A stretch of DNA of 64,000 nucleotides from Pirellulaceae bacterium (lineage in GTDB: Bacteria; Planctomycetota; Planctomycetia; Pirellulales; Pirellulaceae). Below the pieces are notes generated by a model that saw only the letters and a list, made by a program, of their open reading frames with translations, was not told where the DNA came from and searched no databases. Positions within the stretch are counted from its first letter, which is position 1; the number at the start of each line of letters is the position of its first letter. The position numbers were made by a program, and so were the translations under genes. The DNA lies in the NCBI GenBank assembly GCA_018402565.1, contig JAGYIQ010000003.1, forward strand, positions 157,746-221,745, read 5' to 3'. Positions 26,339 through 38,244 of this stretch are shown one piece after another.

Positions 26339-29300
26339 CTACTTGTCGTCCTCGTCATCAAAGTCGTCGTCAAACGAAGGCAGGCCGTTGGCTGGGCCCG
26401 GTCCGGTGCCGAACAGGTCACCGAGTGCCGATTCCATATCCAAGGAGCTGATCGACTGGCGATCTTCTTCGGTCATGAAGGAATCGGCATCCGGCAAGGT
26501 GGACCCTGTCGAGCGAGGTTCCGGCGCCGGAGGCGGTGTCGGGTTCGAGCCGGCTCCCTCCAACAAGGGGAACGACTGCTCCAAGGTCGGCGCCTGGTGC
26601 TGGGCCAAATCGCTCAGCACGTCCACGTTGTACTGGACTTGGCTCTCCAAGTACTTGCGGAAGCCGGTACCAGCCGGGATCAGATGACCCAGAATCACGT
26701 TTTCCTTCAAGCCGACCAAGTGATCGGACTTGCTGGCCAACGCCGCCTCGGTCAACACCTTGGTCGTTTCCTGGAACGACGCCGCCGAGATGAAGCTGGT
26801 GCTCTGGACCGACGCCTTGGTGATGCCCAGGAGCTGGGTGGAGGAGGTAGCGGGCTTGGGATTGGTTCCCTTGGCCGGCTTTTTGCCTTCCTTCTCCAAC
26901 TGATCATTGACCTCTTGGAACTTCTCGCGTGGCACAATCGCCTCGAGAGGAAATTCGGAATCGCCCGGATCCGCGATCTTGACGCAGTTCTTCAAGTTGT
27001 CGTTGACCCGACGGAAATCGAAGCGATCGCAAATCAGACCCGGCAGCATGTTGCTGTCGCCCGGCTTCTCGATCCGCACCTTCCGCAACATGCGGGCAAT
27101 GATGATCTCGATGTGCTTGTCGTTGATTTCCACCCGTTGGGCGCGGTACACGGATTGCACTTCGTTCAACAAGTACTCCTGAACCGACTCTTCCCCCGAG
27201 ACCCGCAGGATATCGTGCGGCACCAATGGCCCGTCGATCAACGACTGGCCGGCCTTCACATGATCCCCGGAGTGCACCAGGAATCGCTTGCCCGGCGGCA
27301 CCAAATGCTCGACCTCTTCCCCGCTGTCGCTGCGGACGATGATCGAGCGTTTGCCGCGGCGCTTCTCGGCTTGGATCTCGATCGTACCATCGATTTCCGA
27401 CAACACGGCCGGCTCTTTTGGCTTCCGAGCTTCGAAGATTTCCGTGACCCGCGGCAGACCACCGGTGATGTCCGATTGGCCGGACGCTTCGCGTGGCAGT
27501 TCCGCCACACTGGAGCCGGCTTTGATCATCGAGCCGTCCTGCACCATGATGTTCGCCCGCTCCGGCAGGTAGTAGACGTCCAGGGCCTTGCCATGTTCGT
27601 CTTCGATCACCACATGCGGATGGTACTCGCCCTTGTGCGACACGATCACCATTCGCTCGGTACCCGAGCCATCATCTTCGATGGCCATGGTTTCGCCTTC
27701 GACGATGTCCTCGTACCGCACCTTGCCGGAGACTTCCGCCAACACGGGGACCGAGTACGGGTTCCACGAGCAGACCGCCTGACCGACCTTGACCTTGCCG
27801 CCATCGGCTACTCGCAGCGTGGCACCGGCCGGCACGCGATGTTGTTCCACCTCGCGTCCGCGATCGTCCAAGATGTGGATTTCACCATTACGGGTCAGCA
27901 CGATGTTCTCGCCATCTTCGTTGGTGACATAGTGCATCCGCACGAAGCGAGCGGTACCGGGCCGTCGAGCCTTCGCTTCGCTCTCCACGTTGGCCATGGT
28001 CGCCGTACCACCGAAGTGGAACGTACGCATGGTCAACTGGGTGCCCGGTTCACCGATACTTTGAGCCGCGATGATGCCGACCGCCATGCCTTCCTCGACC
28101 ATCGAGCCGGTCGACATGTCCATGCCGTAGCAACGTCGGCAACAGCCCAGGGACGCTTCGCAGGTCATCGGGCTGCGAACCTGAATCCGCTCCAACCCGA
28201 TCTGCTCGATCTTGCGGGCCGCTTCGGCGGTGATCATTTCGTTGGCGCCCACGATCTTCTCATCCGTAAACGGATTGACGATACTGTGCAACGAAACACG
28301 ACCATTGATGGCGGTGGCCAAGCGAACTTCCACCTGCTCTCCGCGGTAGACGACACCCTTGGTGATGCCTTGCTTGGTGCCGCAGTCCTCCATGGTGACC
28401 ACCACGTTCTGAGCGACGTCGGCCAGCTTACGCGTCAGGTATCCCGAGTCGGCCGTCTTCAACGCGGTATCGGCCAATCCCTTGCGGGCACCGTGCGTCG
28501 AAGAGAAATACTCCAAAACGTTCAGACCTTCACGGAAGTTGGCCTTGATCGGCGTTTCGATGATTTCGCCGCTCGGCTTGGCCATCAAACCACGCATACC
28601 GGCCAACTGACGAATCTGCTCGCGACCACCTCGAGCGCCCGAGTCCGACATCAAGTACACGGGGTTGATGTAACCACCCCCGCGGAAATCGTTCTTCATG
28701 GCGTCCATCATCGAGTTGGTGATCGACTCACGAGCGCTGGTCCAGGCCTCCAAGACCTTGTTGTACCGCTCCTTCGAGGTGATCACGCCACGCTCGTACA
28801 GCTTGCTCAACTTGACCACTTCTTTGTCCGCGGCTGCGATGACTTCTTCTTTCTCGGCCGGGGTCAACAAGTCGTCGGTCGCGAACGACAAACCACTGCG
28901 GGTGCTCTCGCGAAAACCCAATTGGTTCATATCGTCCAACAACTTGATGGTCGCACGTCGACCCAGCAATTGGTAACAATCCGAGATGACGTTCGACAAA
29001 TTGCCGCTCTTCATCGTGTAATTGTAGAAGTCCATGGCCGGGTCCAAGATCTGATTGAACAGCATCCGACCATAGCTGGTCTGGACCCGTTGCCCGGGTT
29101 GGCCGCTGCGATCATCTTCGCTGTTGCGATGATGCTGGTGCGACGGCAAACGCAAAGTAATCGTGGCGTGGAGATCCAACACTCCCTGGGCGTGGGCCAT
29201 CTCGGCCTCGGCGAAGGTACTGAACACCATCCCCTGGCCCTTGGCGTCCGGCAACACCGTCGTGATGTAGTAACAACCCATCACCGTGTCCTGCGAGGGG

Positions 29301-30796
29301 GACATGATCGGCTTGCCATTGGACGGCGCGAAGATGTTATTGGTGGACATCATCAACGTGTGGGCTTCGATCTGGGCCTCGATCGACAGCGGCAAGTGCA
29401 CCGCCATCTGATCACCGTCGAAGTCCGCGTTGAACCCGCGACAGACCAATGGGTGCAGATTGATGGCGTTACCCTCCACCAACACCGGCTCGAACGCCTG
29501 GATACCCATACGGTGCAACGTCGGGGCGCGATTCAACAGGACCGGGTGATTCTGAATCACCTGCTCCAGAATGTCCCAAACTTCCTCGTCCTTGCGATCG
29601 AGCATCTTCTTGGCGCTCTTGATCGTGTCGGCGTGCCCCTTTTCCTTCAAACGCCGAATGATAAACGGCTGGAACAACTCCAAGGCGATCTTCTTGGGCA
29701 AGCCGCACTGGTGCAGACGCAGCCGCGGACCCACCACGATCACGCTTCGACCCGAGTAGTCGACTCGCTTGCCCAGCAAGTTTTCACGGAATCGACCCTG
29801 CTTGCCCTTGATCATGTCGGTCAAGGACTTGAGCGGCCGATTGCTGCTACCCAAAACCGGTCGCTTGCAACGATTGTTGTCAAACAGTGCATCCACCGAC
29901 TGCTGCAACATCCGCTTTTCGTTGCGAATGATCACTTCCGGCGCATTCAAGTCCACCAACTTGCGCAAGCGATTGTTGCGGTTGATGATGCGGCGGTAGA
30001 GGTCGTTCAAGTCGCTGGTGGCAAAGTTACCCGAATCCAACAACACCAACGGACGCAGGTCCGGCGGGATCACGGGAATCACGTCCAAGACCATCCACTC
30101 AGGTTGGTTCTCGCTGTCACGGATCGACTCGACGATCTTCAGCCGATTGGTCAAGTCCTTTCGCTTCTGCTTCGAGTTGGTGGTCAGCATTTCGGCCCGC
30201 AGTTCTTCCGACAACTTGACCAAGTTCAAGTTACCCAACAACTTGCGCACGGCCTCCGCGCCCATCTCGGCCTCGAAGGCCTTCTCACCGTACTTGGCCC
30301 GCGCGTCGCGGTACTCGTCCTCCGTCAACAGTTGCTGCGCTTCCAACTCCGTTTCGCCCGGATTGGTGACCACGTAATCCTGGAAGTAAATCACCTTCTC
30401 TAGACTGGTGGTTTTCATGTTCAACAAGTTGCCCAAGCGGCTGGGCATGGCCTTGAAGAACCAAATGTGCACCACCGGGGCCGCCAACTCGATGTGTCCC
30501 ATCCGCTTGCGACGCACGCGGGAGTGGGTGACTTTGACGCCGCAGCGATCGCAGATCATGCCCTTGTACTTCATGCCACGGTACTTGCCGCAGGCGCACT
30601 CCCAGTCCTTCTCCGGCCCAAAGATTCGCTCGCAGAACAAGCCGTCTTTTTCCGGACGGTACGTGCGGTAGTTGATCGTCTCCGGCTTTTTGACCTCGCC
30701 AAACGACCATGCGCGAATGTCCTGGGGTCGCGCCAAGCTGATCTTGACGGACGAATAATCATTGACGCGATCGTACGAACTGTCGGCAATTGCCAT
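26339..30796 (-). CDS. rpoC: DNA-directed RNA polymerase beta' subunit
   Basis: A 1485-residue subunit that carries the polymerase active site. The first zinc site reads CACGKYRG...CDRCGV, the catalytic magnesium motif is [12 protein letters not shown], the second zinc cluster is [11 protein letters not shown] and the trigger loop contains [18 protein letters not shown]. The order of domains is normal. The C-terminus has a Pro-rich stretch and an acidic tail (DDDFDDEDD), beyond the usual end. It is the last gene of the operon, 159 bp after rpoB, with AGGAG before the ATG. Confidence 0.98.
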   Translation of the reverse strand: MAIADSSYDRVNDYSSVKISLARPQDIRAWSFGEVKKPETINYRTYRPEKDGLFCERIFGPEKDWECACGKYRGMKYKGMICDRCGVKVTHSRVRRKRMGHIELAAPVVHIWFFKAMPSRLGNLLNMKTTSLEKVIYFQDYVVTNPGETELEAQQLLTEDEYRDARAKYGEKAFEAEMGAEAVRKLLGNLNLVKLSEELRAEMLTTNSKQKRKDLTNRLKIVESIRDSENQPEWMVLDVIPVIPPDLRPLVLLDSGNFATSDLNDLYRRIINRNNRLRKLVDLNAPEVIIRNEKRMLQQSVDALFDNNRCKRPVLGSSNRPLKSLTDMIKGKQGRFRENLLGKRVDYSGRSVIVVGPRLRLHQCGLPKKIALELFQPFIIRRLKEKGHADTIKSAKKMLDRKDEEVWDILEQVIQNHPVLLNRAPTLHRMGIQAFEPVLVEGNAINLHPLVCRGFNADFDGDQMAVHLPLSIEAQIEAHTLMMSTNNIFAPSNGKPIMSPSQDTVMGCYYITTVLPDAKGQGMVFSTFAEAEMAHAQGVLDLHATITLRLPSHQHHRNSEDDRSGQPGQRVQTSYGRMLFNQILDPAMDFYNYTMKSGNLSNVISDCYQLLGRRATIKLLDDMNQLGFRESTRSGLSFATDDLLTPAEKEEVIAAADKEVVKLSKLYERGVITSKERYNKVLEAWTSARESITNSMMDAMKNDFRGGGYINPVYLMSDSGARGGREQIRQLAGMRGLMAKPSGEIIETPIKANFREGLNVLEYFSSTHGARKGLADTALKTADSGYLTRKLADVAQNVVVTMEDCGTKQGITKGVVYRGEQVEVRLATAINGRVSLHSIVNPFTDEKIVGANEMITAEAARKIEQIGLERIQVRSPMTCEASLGCCRRCYGMDMSTGSMVEEGMAVGIIAAQSIGEPGTQLTMRTFHFGGTATMANVESEAKARRPGTARFVRMHYVTNEDGENIVLTRNGEIHILDDRGREVEQHRVPAGATLRVADGGKVKVGQAVCSWNPYSVPVLAEVSGKVRYEDIVEGETMAIEDDGSGTERMVIVSHKGEYHPHVVIEDEHGKALDVYYLPERANIMVQDGSMIKAGSSVAELPREASGQSDITGGLPRVTEIFEARKPKEPAVLSEIDGTIEIQAEKRRGKRSIIVRSDSGEEVEHLVPPGKRFLVHSGDHVKAGQSLIDGPLVPHDILRVSGEESVQEYLLNEVQSVYRAQRVEINDKHIEIIIARMLRKVRIEKPGDSNMLPGLICDRFDFRRVNDNLKNCVKIADPGDSEFPLEAIVPREKFQEVNDQLEKEGKKPAKGTNPKPATSSTQLLGITKASVQSTSFISAASFQETTKVLTEAALASKSDHLVGLKENVILGHLIPAGTGFRKYLESQVQYNVDVLSDLAQHQAPTLEQSFPLLEGAGSNPTPPPAPEPRSTGSTLPDADSFMTEEDRQSISSLDMESALGDLFGTGPGPANGLPSFDDDFDDEDDK

Positions 30797-30955
30797 CGGG
30801 AATTTGCTCCTAAAGCAGACGGCTGATTCGAACCGGCGGATCGACGCCCAACGTCGACCCGCTCATGCCCCACATAGCTATGTGGAAAGTTGCCCCATCT
30901 CCTGCTGCCCCGAGTTTCGGGCCGCCAGCGACCCGCCGGCGACCCGCGGGACGCT
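30797..30955 (-). other. rpoB-rpoC spacer
   Basis: A 159-bp spacer, much longer than the few bases typical in other bacteria. It includes a repeated GCGACCCGCC(G)G motif around 30925-30950. AGGAGCAAATTCCCG lies just before the rpoC ATG. No gene seen. Confidence 0.5.
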
Positions 30956-33900
30956 CTACCGACGCTTCTCCAATTGCATGTTGAGGGCCAAGCCGCGGAT
31001 TTCGTTGGTCAACACATCGAAGCTAGCCGGCGTGCCCGCCTCCAACGTGTTTTCGCCCTTGACCATCGATTCGTAGATCTTCGTCCGACCTTCGACATCG
31101 TCGCTCTTGACCGTCAACAGCTCTTGCAGGATGAAGGCCGCACCGTAGGCCTCGAGCGCCCAAACTTCCATTTCTCCAAATCGTTGGCCACCAAACCGAG
31201 CCTTGCCACCCAGCGGCTGCTGCGTGATCAAGGAGTAAGGGCCCGTGCTGCGAGCATGCACCTTGTCGTCGACCAAGTGATGCAACTTCAGCATGTAGAT
31301 GTAGCCGACGGTCGTGTCCTGCCCCAATGGTTCGCCCGTACGACCATCGAACAGACGCGCCTTGCCGGAGCGGGGCAATCCGGCCGCTTCCAGGCAGTCC
31401 CGAATCTCACCCTCGGGGGCGCCGTCGAATACCGGTGTCAAAGCCTGGAAGCCCAACTTGGCTCCCGCCCAACCCAAGTGGGTCTCCAAAATCTGACCCA
31501 CGTTCATACGGCTGGGAACACCCAGCGGATTGAGCATGATCTGCAACGGCGTGCCATCCTCCAAAAACGGCATGTCCTCGACCGGCAAGATCTTCGAGAT
31601 CACACCCTTATTACCGTGGCGTCCAGCCATCTTGTCGCCGACGCCGATAACCCGCTTGGTCGCGATGTAAACCTTGACCATCTGCAGCACACCGCTCTTG
31701 AGTTCATTGCCAGCGTTCATGCTGTTGACCCGCTGATCGCGCAGGTCAATCGCTCGCTCGACAATCGGCTGCATCTCTTTGTAGACTTCCGCCGCTCGCT
31801 TGAGGTTGTCCTCGTTCTTCACTCCCTCCAAGACCCAATCCAGCCGGAAGGTCACTGCCTTCTCAGCCAAGAACTTGATGTCCTGGGTATCGTTCAAAAC
31901 CATGCCGTCTTCGTCGGTGACGGGCTTGCCGATCGCTTCGGTCAACGCGTCGCACATCTCCAAAAAGGCCCGTACCACCGCCTGGTTGCCCTCGGCCTCG
32001 ATGACCTTCAGGTCCTGATCGAAGACTTTTTGCTCTTCATCCGTCAGGCTGGTCCGCCGCGCAAATCGCTGCGTTTCAATCACGATGCCCTCGATGCCGG
32101 ACGGGACTTCCAACGAGTCGTTCTTCACGTCCTCACCCGCACGACCGAAGATCGCGTACAACAACTTCTCTTCCGGCGTCAGTTCGGTCTTGTTCTTCGG
32201 CGAAATCTTGCCGACCAAAATGTCGCCCGGCCGCACGTAGGTACCCACACGCACCACGCCGGTCTCGTCCAGGTTCCGCAGCGCCTTGTCGCTGACGCTG
32301 GGGATATCCCGCGTGAACTCTTCCCGCCCCAGCTTCGTCTCGCGGATTTCGCAGTCAAACTCTTCGATGTGAATCGAGGTCAACGCGTCCGATTTGACCA
32401 ACTCTTCGCTGAGAATGATCGCATCTTCAAAATTGAAACCGTCGAACGACATGAAGCCGACCAAGAGATTGCGGCCCAATGCCAACTCGCCCTGGAACGT
32501 CGCCGCACCGTCAGCGATGACTTGACCCTTGGTCACCTTGTCACCCAAATTGATGATCGGCCGCTGGTTCTGGCACGTCCGCTCGTTCAATCCGACGTAC
32601 TTCTTCAAGTGGTAGATGTCCGCGCCGATCTCAATTCGCTTGGCGTCGACATACGTCACCTTCCCGGCTCGTCGAGCCCGGACCACCATGCTGGAGTTTT
32701 CCGCCACGCTGCGCTCGACACCCGTACCCACGATCGGCGGTTCGGTGACCAGCAACGGCACGGCTTGTCGCTGCATGTTCGAACCCATCAACGCCCGGTT
32801 GGCGTCATCGTGCTCCAAAAACGGAATCAAACTGGCGGACACACCCACCATTTGATTGGGAGCCACGTCCATGTACTGAACCTCTTCCGGTGGAACCATT
32901 TGGAAGTCACCACCAAACCGAGCCACAATCGCGCCGCCCATCTGCTTCTCACCGATGATCAGGCCGTCCTCGTTGCGCGTGTCCGCCGGAGCCACGTACA
33001 CGTTGCGTTCCTGGTCAGCACGCAAGTTCTCGAACTGGTCGGTCAAGCGACCGTCCTTCAACAGCCGATACGGCGTGACCAGGAAACCGTAGTCGTCCAC
33101 ACCGGCATACATGGCCATCGAGGTGATCAAACCAATATTGGCACCTTCCGGAGTCTCAATCGGGCAAATGCGGCCGTAGTGCGAAATGTGCACGTCGCGG
33201 ACCTCAAAGCCGGCTCGCTTACGATTCAAACCGCCTGGACCCAAGGCCGACAGACGACGCTCGTGCGTCAACTGGCTCAACGGGTTGGTCTGGTCGACCA
33301 CCTGGCTCAATTCACCACGGCCAAAGAAGTACTCGATGGCCGCCGAGACGCTCTTGGGATTGACCAAAGCCCGCGGCGTCATGTCCTCTTGATCCTTCAG
33401 GCTCATCCGCTCCTTGACCGTCCGAGCCAACTTGAGGAAGCCCTTGCGAATCTCGTCACAGGCCAACTCGTCAATCGTCCGGATCCGCCGATTGCCCAAG
33501 TGGTCGATGTCGTCAATCTGTGCGTTACCGCCACGAGTCGACAACTCGATCAAATACTTCATGCTGGCCAAAATATCCAATGGCTTCAGCGTCTGCTCTT
33601 TCTCCGAGATCCCCAAGTCCAACTTGCGGTTGATACGGAAGCGACCCACGCGACCCAATCGATAACGATTCGGATCGTAGAACTTTTCCTCAAATAGCGT
33701 CCGAGCCCGCTCCAGGCTGGGCGGATTGCCCGGACGGAGACGCTGGTAAATCCGCATCAACGCCTCTTCGTGACTGCTGGTATTGTCCTCCGCCAACGAG
33801 TTCAACAACAGCGAGTTCTTGGGCGCCTCGATCACGTCCAATTGCTTCACGCCGCTGACGGCAATCACCTCGGCCACCTCGGCAGAAATCTTCCGACCCG

Positions 33901-34687
33901 CCTCCACCAACAACTCACCGGCCCGCTGCGTCCCCGGCGGGTACACCACGTCATCCACCGAGATCATGTCGACCAATTTGGTGCTGCTGCGCTTTTCCGA
34001 TAACTTGACCGTCACCGGCTCGTAGAAAGCCCGCAAAATATCCGAGTCCTCCGAATAGGCCGAATCCATCGCCCGCAGCATCGTGACCACCGAAAATTTG
34101 CTGCTCTGGTCGATCCGAACCGTCATCGAGTCCTTCTTGTTGACGTTGATCTCAATCCAACTGCCACGCTCGGGGATCACGCGACAACTGGGGTACTCCC
34201 GCTCACTCGTCCCGTCCGATTCCATGACGAAGTCGATGCCCGGACTGCGATGCAACTGGCTGACCACCACCCGCTCGGCACCATTGATAATGAACTCGCC
34301 ACCACCCAACATCACGGGGATGTCGCCCAAATAGACCTCTTCTTCGATCGGCTGCTCTTTATTCAGACGCAACCATACACGGAACGGCATGCCGTACGTC
34401 AGACGCAAATAACGACACTCTTCCGGCGTATAACGCGGCTTGCCCAACTCGTATCGCACATAGTCCAACTGAATGTTGCCGTCGTAACTCAAGATCGGGA
34501 AGATCTCACGCAACACGCTCTCCAGACCCTGGTCCTTCCGCTTGTCGAACAGAACCTCCGCCTGCAAGAAATTTCGGTAAGCGTCCGTCTGGATACAACT
34601 CAAATCCGGCGGAGCAGGGTACTCAATCCCCGAACCAAATCGCCGCACGGTAGTGGGATTCAAACGCCGCTGTGCCGAGGTTGCCAT
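30956..34687 (-). CDS. rpoB: DNA-directed RNA polymerase beta subunit
   Basis: About 1243 residues. The rifampicin-pocket region reads [18 protein letters not shown] then [12 protein letters not shown], so the main contact residues (Gln, Asp, Ser, His, Arg, Ser, Leu at the E. coli 513, 516, 522, 526, 529, 531 and 533 positions) are kept. C-terminal motifs [22 protein letters not shown] and [18 protein letters not shown] are normal. The start at 34687 ([12 protein letters not shown]) follows GGGAGAAACAGAAGTA; an upstream extension in the same frame comes from the leader and is not protein-like. Confidence 0.98.
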   Translation of the reverse strand: MATSAQRRLNPTTVRRFGSGIEYPAPPDLSCIQTDAYRNFLQAEVLFDKRKDQGLESVLREIFPILSYDGNIQLDYVRYELGKPRYTPEECRYLRLTYGMPFRVWLRLNKEQPIEEEVYLGDIPVMLGGGEFIINGAERVVVSQLHRSPGIDFVMESDGTSEREYPSCRVIPERGSWIEINVNKKDSMTVRIDQSSKFSVVTMLRAMDSAYSEDSDILRAFYEPVTVKLSEKRSSTKLVDMISVDDVVYPPGTQRAGELLVEAGRKISAEVAEVIAVSGVKQLDVIEAPKNSLLLNSLAEDNTSSHEEALMRIYQRLRPGNPPSLERARTLFEEKFYDPNRYRLGRVGRFRINRKLDLGISEKEQTLKPLDILASMKYLIELSTRGGNAQIDDIDHLGNRRIRTIDELACDEIRKGFLKLARTVKERMSLKDQEDMTPRALVNPKSVSAAIEYFFGRGELSQVVDQTNPLSQLTHERRLSALGPGGLNRKRAGFEVRDVHISHYGRICPIETPEGANIGLITSMAMYAGVDDYGFLVTPYRLLKDGRLTDQFENLRADQERNVYVAPADTRNEDGLIIGEKQMGGAIVARFGGDFQMVPPEEVQYMDVAPNQMVGVSASLIPFLEHDDANRALMGSNMQRQAVPLLVTEPPIVGTGVERSVAENSSMVVRARRAGKVTYVDAKRIEIGADIYHLKKYVGLNERTCQNQRPIINLGDKVTKGQVIADGAATFQGELALGRNLLVGFMSFDGFNFEDAIILSEELVKSDALTSIHIEEFDCEIRETKLGREEFTRDIPSVSDKALRNLDETGVVRVGTYVRPGDILVGKISPKNKTELTPEEKLLYAIFGRAGEDVKNDSLEVPSGIEGIVIETQRFARRTSLTDEEQKVFDQDLKVIEAEGNQAVVRAFLEMCDALTEAIGKPVTDEDGMVLNDTQDIKFLAEKAVTFRLDWVLEGVKNEDNLKRAAEVYKEMQPIVERAIDLRDQRVNSMNAGNELKSGVLQMVKVYIATKRVIGVGDKMAGRHGNKGVISKILPVEDMPFLEDGTPLQIMLNPLGVPSRMNVGQILETHLGWAGAKLGFQALTPVFDGAPEGEIRDCLEAAGLPRSGKARLFDGRTGEPLGQDTTVGYIYMLKLHHLVDDKVHARSTGPYSLITQQPLGGKARFGGQRFGEMEVWALEAYGAAFILQELLTVKSDDVEGRTKIYESMVKGENTLEAGTPASFDVLTNEIRGLALNMQLEKRR

Positions 34688-35494
34688 TACTTCTGTTTCT
34701 CCCAAAAAACCAACGAAATCCCATGCGGAACACCGCACTCTGCCCAACCCACCGCCAACCACCCCAACGCAAGCCCAACAGTCGTCATCCCAACTGCCCG
34801 ACTCACCAGCCCGACTCACCCGCCCAACTCACACATCAGCCCGACAGGCATCCCAGCCGATCAAACCCGTTCGAACACCCCCACGTCGCCACACCAGCAC
34901 CGCCAACCCCCGCAAACAGAAACGCTGGACACCAACGCCGCCACTCGGGGCGAGCAAACGACCACGAAACCGCGCCAATCCAGACACTCGCGAGCGAGAG
35001 ACGACCACGAAAACGGCGCGCAGCTCCGCCGCGAACACAGAACCGCTTCCAAAACCCGATTCCGGTACGATCTATCAAAGATATCACCCAAGAAAACTAC
35101 TCGAACCCCGATGGATCTCGCCCAGAACCACCCGCTTCGCCCGCGACGCCATGAACAACGACCAACGGCCAAACCCGGCGGCGTCCACCCAGGACAACGA
35201 CCCGTACAGCATCCCGCACAAGCACCTGTCACAAAGCAATGCTAGCTCGGCAAATTTAGCTCGATTTCCGTGCAACGCTCGCCGAAATGCCATACACCTC
35301 TAACCGAGACGCGGCACCAGCCTGCGAAACCAGCCTACGAAACCAGCCTGCGAAACCAGCCTGCGACAATTGCCTCGGCCCACCCTGGCCAAACGCGATC
35401 AAGACGACGACACCTCGACGACGGGCTAACCCGCCAGTGTACGAAGTACCGCTGTGACTGTCTACAGGACTTTACCAAGAAAAACACATTCGGA
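34688..35494 (-). other. Long G+T-rich rpoB leader (rplL-rpoB spacer)
   Basis: Over 800 bases without a recognisable gene. The plus strand is very rich in C and A (line 34741-34800: 31 C, 16 A, 8 G, 5 T by my count), so the transcript is rich in G and U. The open frames here have shadow-like composition. A repeated GGTGAGTCGGGC occurs on the transcript near 34796-34825 and a 13-bp repeat at 35317-35368. A promoter for rpoBC could lie within, but I find no convincing box. Confidence 0.6.
35317..35368. repeat. 13-bp tandem repeat, four units
   Basis: CCAGCCTGCGAAA (35317-35329), CCAGCCTACGAAA, CCAGCCTGCGAAA and CCAGCCTGCGACA (to 35368) in the rplL-rpoB spacer. Confidence 0.9.
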
Positions 35495-35522
35495 GCGGAG
35501 CCAGGCCAATGCCTCGCTCCGC
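35495..35522 (-). terminator. Attenuator-like hairpin between rplL and rpoB
   Basis: A 12-bp stem with one mismatch (GCGGAGCGAGGC / GCCTGGCTCCGC on the transcript) and a 4-base loop, 36 bases past the rplL stop, followed nine bases later by TTTTT. E. coli also has a partial terminator at this place, which lowers rpoBC relative to the ribosomal genes; I infer the same role. Confidence 0.6.
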
Positions 35523-35558
35523 CCAAAATGAGCCAATTCACGGTCGGGACGCGCGAGC

Positions 35559-35966
35559 TTACTTGATCTCGACAGATCCGCCAGCGGCTTCCAACTCGGC
35601 CTTGACCTTCTCAGCCTCGGCCTTCTCGACGCCTTCCTTGATCTTGGCAGGCACGGCTTCGACCAACTTCTTGGCGTCCATCAACGAAGCACCAGTCAAG
35701 TTCTTGACAACCTTGACCACGTCCAGCTTCTTATCGCCGAAGCTGGTCAGGACCACGTCAAATTCGGTCTGCTCTACAGCCGCCTCGGCGCCACCGCCAG
35801 CACCGGCAGGAGCCATCATCACAGCACCACCAGCAGCCGCTTCGATCCCGTGAGCATCCTTCAAGTAGTCGCTCAGCTCCTTGGCCTGCTTCAATGTCAA
35901 GCCAGCAATCTGATCGCCCAACGCCTTCAATTCAGCGGAAACTTCCAATACAGCACTTTCGGACAT
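35559..35966 (-). CDS. rplL: Ribosomal protein bL12 (L7/L12)
   Basis: A 135-residue stalk protein that recruits translation GTPases to the 50S subunit. The N-terminal dimer part ([21 protein letters not shown]), the Ala/Gly hinge ([10 protein letters not shown]) and the C-terminal [33 protein letters not shown] are all present. The hinge is short and Met/Gly-containing. AGGATAGGGAAAG precedes the ATG at 35966. It follows rplJ after a 144-base gap. Confidence 0.97.
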   Translation of the reverse strand: MSESAVLEVSAELKALGDQIAGLTLKQAKELSDYLKDAHGIEAAAGGAVMMAPAGAGGGAEAAVEQTEFDVVLTSFGDKKLDVVKVVKNLTGASLMDAKKLVEAVPAKIKEGVEKAEAEKVKAELEAAGGSVEIK

Positions 35967-36110
35967 GACTTTCCCTATCCTTTTCGACAAAAACGTCGCC
36001 CGATCACTTGCAGCCCGACAACGAACGCAAACAATCCGACAACCCCAACAGTGAATTGACCCACAAACAACACCCGACGCTAGGCCCACACAGCCCAACG
36101 CACCGGATAT

Positions 36111-36629
36111 TTACTCTTCCGATTTCTTCTTGATCTGGCTGGCCAACTTGGCACCAGGACCCTTGAGCTGGGCCGACAGCTGCGAGCCAGGGCCCAAAAT
36201 CTGACCCACCAACAGCGCCAGTTGCTCGCGGCGATTCGGCCACTTGCTGACTTCCTTGACCTTCTCGGCACTCAACGCCTCGCCGTCCATCACGCCACCG
36301 CGAGCCTCAAAACCCGGGAACTCTTTCTCCCGAGCTTGAATCTCAACGATCTCCTTGACCAGACTGACGAAATCTTCCGAACCATAGACAACCGCCGAAG
36401 AACCCGTGAGGCTGGTGAAAGCCGGATTCAACGTGGTACCCTCCGTCGCCCGTCGAGCCAGGTTATTCTTGACGACCATGAGGGAAATGTTCTTCTCCCG
36501 CAGGGCCTTCCGCAAAGCCGTCGTCGTGATCGAACTCATGCCCACCACGTTGACCACCAAACAGTCTTGCACCGAGGCCAACTTGGTCTTGATTTCGTCG
36601 GTAATCAAACCCTTGACTTGCTTGCTCAT
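36111..36629 (-). CDS. rplJ: Ribosomal protein uL10
   Basis: A 172-residue protein that holds the L12 dimers on the large subunit. Family parts: an N-terminal MSKQVKGLITDEIKTKL, then KNNLARRATEG, and a C-terminal helix region that binds L12. In many bacteria its mRNA leader is bound by the L10-L12 complex; the 209-bp spacer upstream is large enough for that, but I cannot prove a fold. Confidence 0.95.
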   Translation of the reverse strand: MSKQVKGLITDEIKTKLASVQDCLVVNVVGMSSITTTALRKALREKNISLMVVKNNLARRATEGTTLNPAFTSLTGSSAVVYGSEDFVSLVKEIVEIQAREKEFPGFEARGGVMDGEALSAEKVKEVSKWPNRREQLALLVGQILGPGSQLSAQLKGPGAKLASQIKKKSEE

Positions 36630-36838
36630 ACTTCACCACCCAATACTTCCGCTAACGGATGTCACCAAACGCCCGCAATCCCATCGACCCCTTTGCCCGC
36701 AACCTCGCCCACAAACTTGCCCAACCCCGCCGACAACTGCTGCCCAGGCAACTGCCACCAAAACCACTCGACCCATCCGGACCGCCAAACCACTCGCGCC
36801 AACCAGGCACTCGCGTCAACCAGGCACCGGACGGCCGA
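36630..36838 (-). other. rplA-rplJ spacer, G+U-rich leader
   Basis: A 209-bp spacer. The plus strand at 36721-36780 has 29 C, 16 A, 10 G and 5 T by my count, so the transcript is G+U rich. A 17-bp unit ACTCGCG(C/T)CAACCAGGC is duplicated at 36792-36825. It is the expected place for the L10 autoregulatory leader. Confidence 0.5.
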
Positions 36839-37516
36839 CTAGGCAGATACCTTAACCCCCGGACTCATGGTCGCCGCCAGCGTCACGCTGCGAACAAACG
36901 AGGCCTTGACCGCCATGGGCTTGAGCGAGATGACATAATCCAGAAAAGCCTGAACGTTTTCCCGCAACTGCTCAGGCGTGAAACTGACCTTGCCCACCAC
37001 CGCATGCACGTTGCCGCCCTTGTCGTTGCGGAACTCCACCTTGCCCGCCTTGTACTCCCGCACCGTCTTGGCAACGTCCATGGTCACCGTGCCCGCACGC
37101 GGGCTGGGCATCAAATTTCGCGGTCCCAAGAAACGCCCCAACGGCCCGACAATACCCATCATGTCCGGGGTCGCGATACAGACATCAAAATCCAGCCAAC
37201 CGCCCGCGATCTTCTTGGCCAAGTCCTCTTGCCCGACCTCCTCAGCACCGGCCTCCTGAGCAGCCGCGGCCAACGGGCCCTTCGCAAAGACCACAACACG
37301 CTGGGTCTTGCCAATCCCGTGCGGCAGAACCAAAGACCCGCGGACAATCTGATCCGCCTGGGCCGGGTCGATCCCCAACTTCATGTGGACCTCGACCGCC
37401 TGATCAAACTTGGTCGTCCCAAAACCTTTGACGACTTCAACCGCCTGCTGCAAACCCACCGCCTGCGCAGGAACCTTCTCCAACAAAGCGCGATAGCGCT
37501 TGGATGTCTTTGCCAT
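36839..37516 (-). CDS. rplA: Ribosomal protein uL1
   Basis: A 225-residue two-domain protein of the L1 stalk, which helps release deacylated tRNA. The sequence shows the usual N-terminal [11 protein letters not shown], the [15 protein letters not shown] segment and [31 protein letters not shown] near-perfect ribosome site (GGGAGGTGATGA) directly precedes the ATG at 37516, one of the best in the window. L1 also represses its own operon in other bacteria. Confidence 0.97.
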   Translation of the reverse strand: MAKTSKRYRALLEKVPAQAVGLQQAVEVVKGFGTTKFDQAVEVHMKLGIDPAQADQIVRGSLVLPHGIGKTQRVVVFAKGPLAAAAQEAGAEEVGQEDLAKKIAGGWLDFDVCIATPDMMGIVGPLGRFLGPRNLMPSPRAGTVTMDVAKTVREYKAGKVEFRNDKGGNVHAVVGKVSFTPEQLRENVQAFLDYVISLKPMAVKASFVRSVTLAATMSPGVKVSA

Positions 37517-37661
37517 TCATCACCTCCCGCCACACAGGCGGTCCAATCGGTTTTGTAGTTGCCAAGTGCGAGCCGCAGACTATCCGCCGCCCGCCCCTCT
37601 CGCTCTATTTCGACCCGAGCCACGAGACCCGGAATCACAGCCCCCAAAAATACTGCCTGCC

Positions 37662-38087
37662 CTAGCCCTCGATCTCAATACCCATACTGCGAGCCGTACC
37701 CAGGATCATCCGCCGAGCATGCTCCAAGTCACGGGCATTCAAATCCTTGATCTTCTGCTCGCAAATCTGATCGACCTGAGCCATCGTCACCTTGCCGACC
37801 TTGGTCACATGCGGCGTGCCCGAACCACTGACAATCCCCGCCGCCTTCTTGAGCAGCGCGGCCGCCGGTGGGCTCTTCAAAATGAAGTCGAACGTACGAT
37901 CGTTGTAGCAACTGACCACAACCGGGATCGGCATCCCGTTGTATTCGCGCGTCGCATCATTGAACTGCGAAACGAACTGACCCAAGTTGATACCGAACTT
38001 ACCCAGTGCCGTACCGACCGGAGGAGCCGGCGTCGCCTGCCCGCCAGGTACCTGAAACTTACCTTGACCCACTAATTGCTTAGCCAT
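37662..38087 (-). CDS. rplK: Ribosomal protein uL11
   Basis: A 141-residue protein of the GTPase-associated centre, next to bL12, needed for the stringent response and factor binding. It has the N-terminal domain with the proline-rich PAPPVGTALGKFGINLGQF switch and the rRNA-binding C-terminal domain (GSGTPHVTKVGKVTMAQVDQICEQK). Normal length and operon position between nusG and rplA. Confidence 0.97.
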   Translation of the reverse strand: MAKQLVGQGKFQVPGGQATPAPPVGTALGKFGINLGQFVSQFNDATREYNGMPIPVVVSCYNDRTFDFILKSPPAAALLKKAAGIVSGSGTPHVTKVGKVTMAQVDQICEQKIKDLNARDLEHARRMILGTARSMGIEIEG

Positions 38088-38244
38088 TTTGCACTCGTTC
38101 GATAATCAAACCACCCCGCCGGCGAGAAAAACCCATCGTCTTTCCCAACGCGGAGGGGAATACTGTAGCTGTTTTTGCGATCTTGGCAACTTCCCCGGGT
38201 GCTTTTTTTTCAAACAAACCGAGAAAAGTTGCCGCTCTCGGCCC

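Noticed and set aside
26243..30403. A very long plus-strand open frame (1386 codons) opposite rpoC
   Set aside because: It is the antisense shadow of rpoC: the rpoC frame has all motifs, and this frame has none and an odd His/Arg/Leu/Gln-rich composition.
30890..33697. Long plus-strand open frame (935 codons) opposite rpoB
   Set aside because: Shadow of rpoB; same reasoning as for rpoC.
34829..35293. Small minus-strand proteins in the rpoB leader
   Set aside because: Several overlapping frames are open there because of the skewed composition; none has a ribosome site or a recognisable motif.
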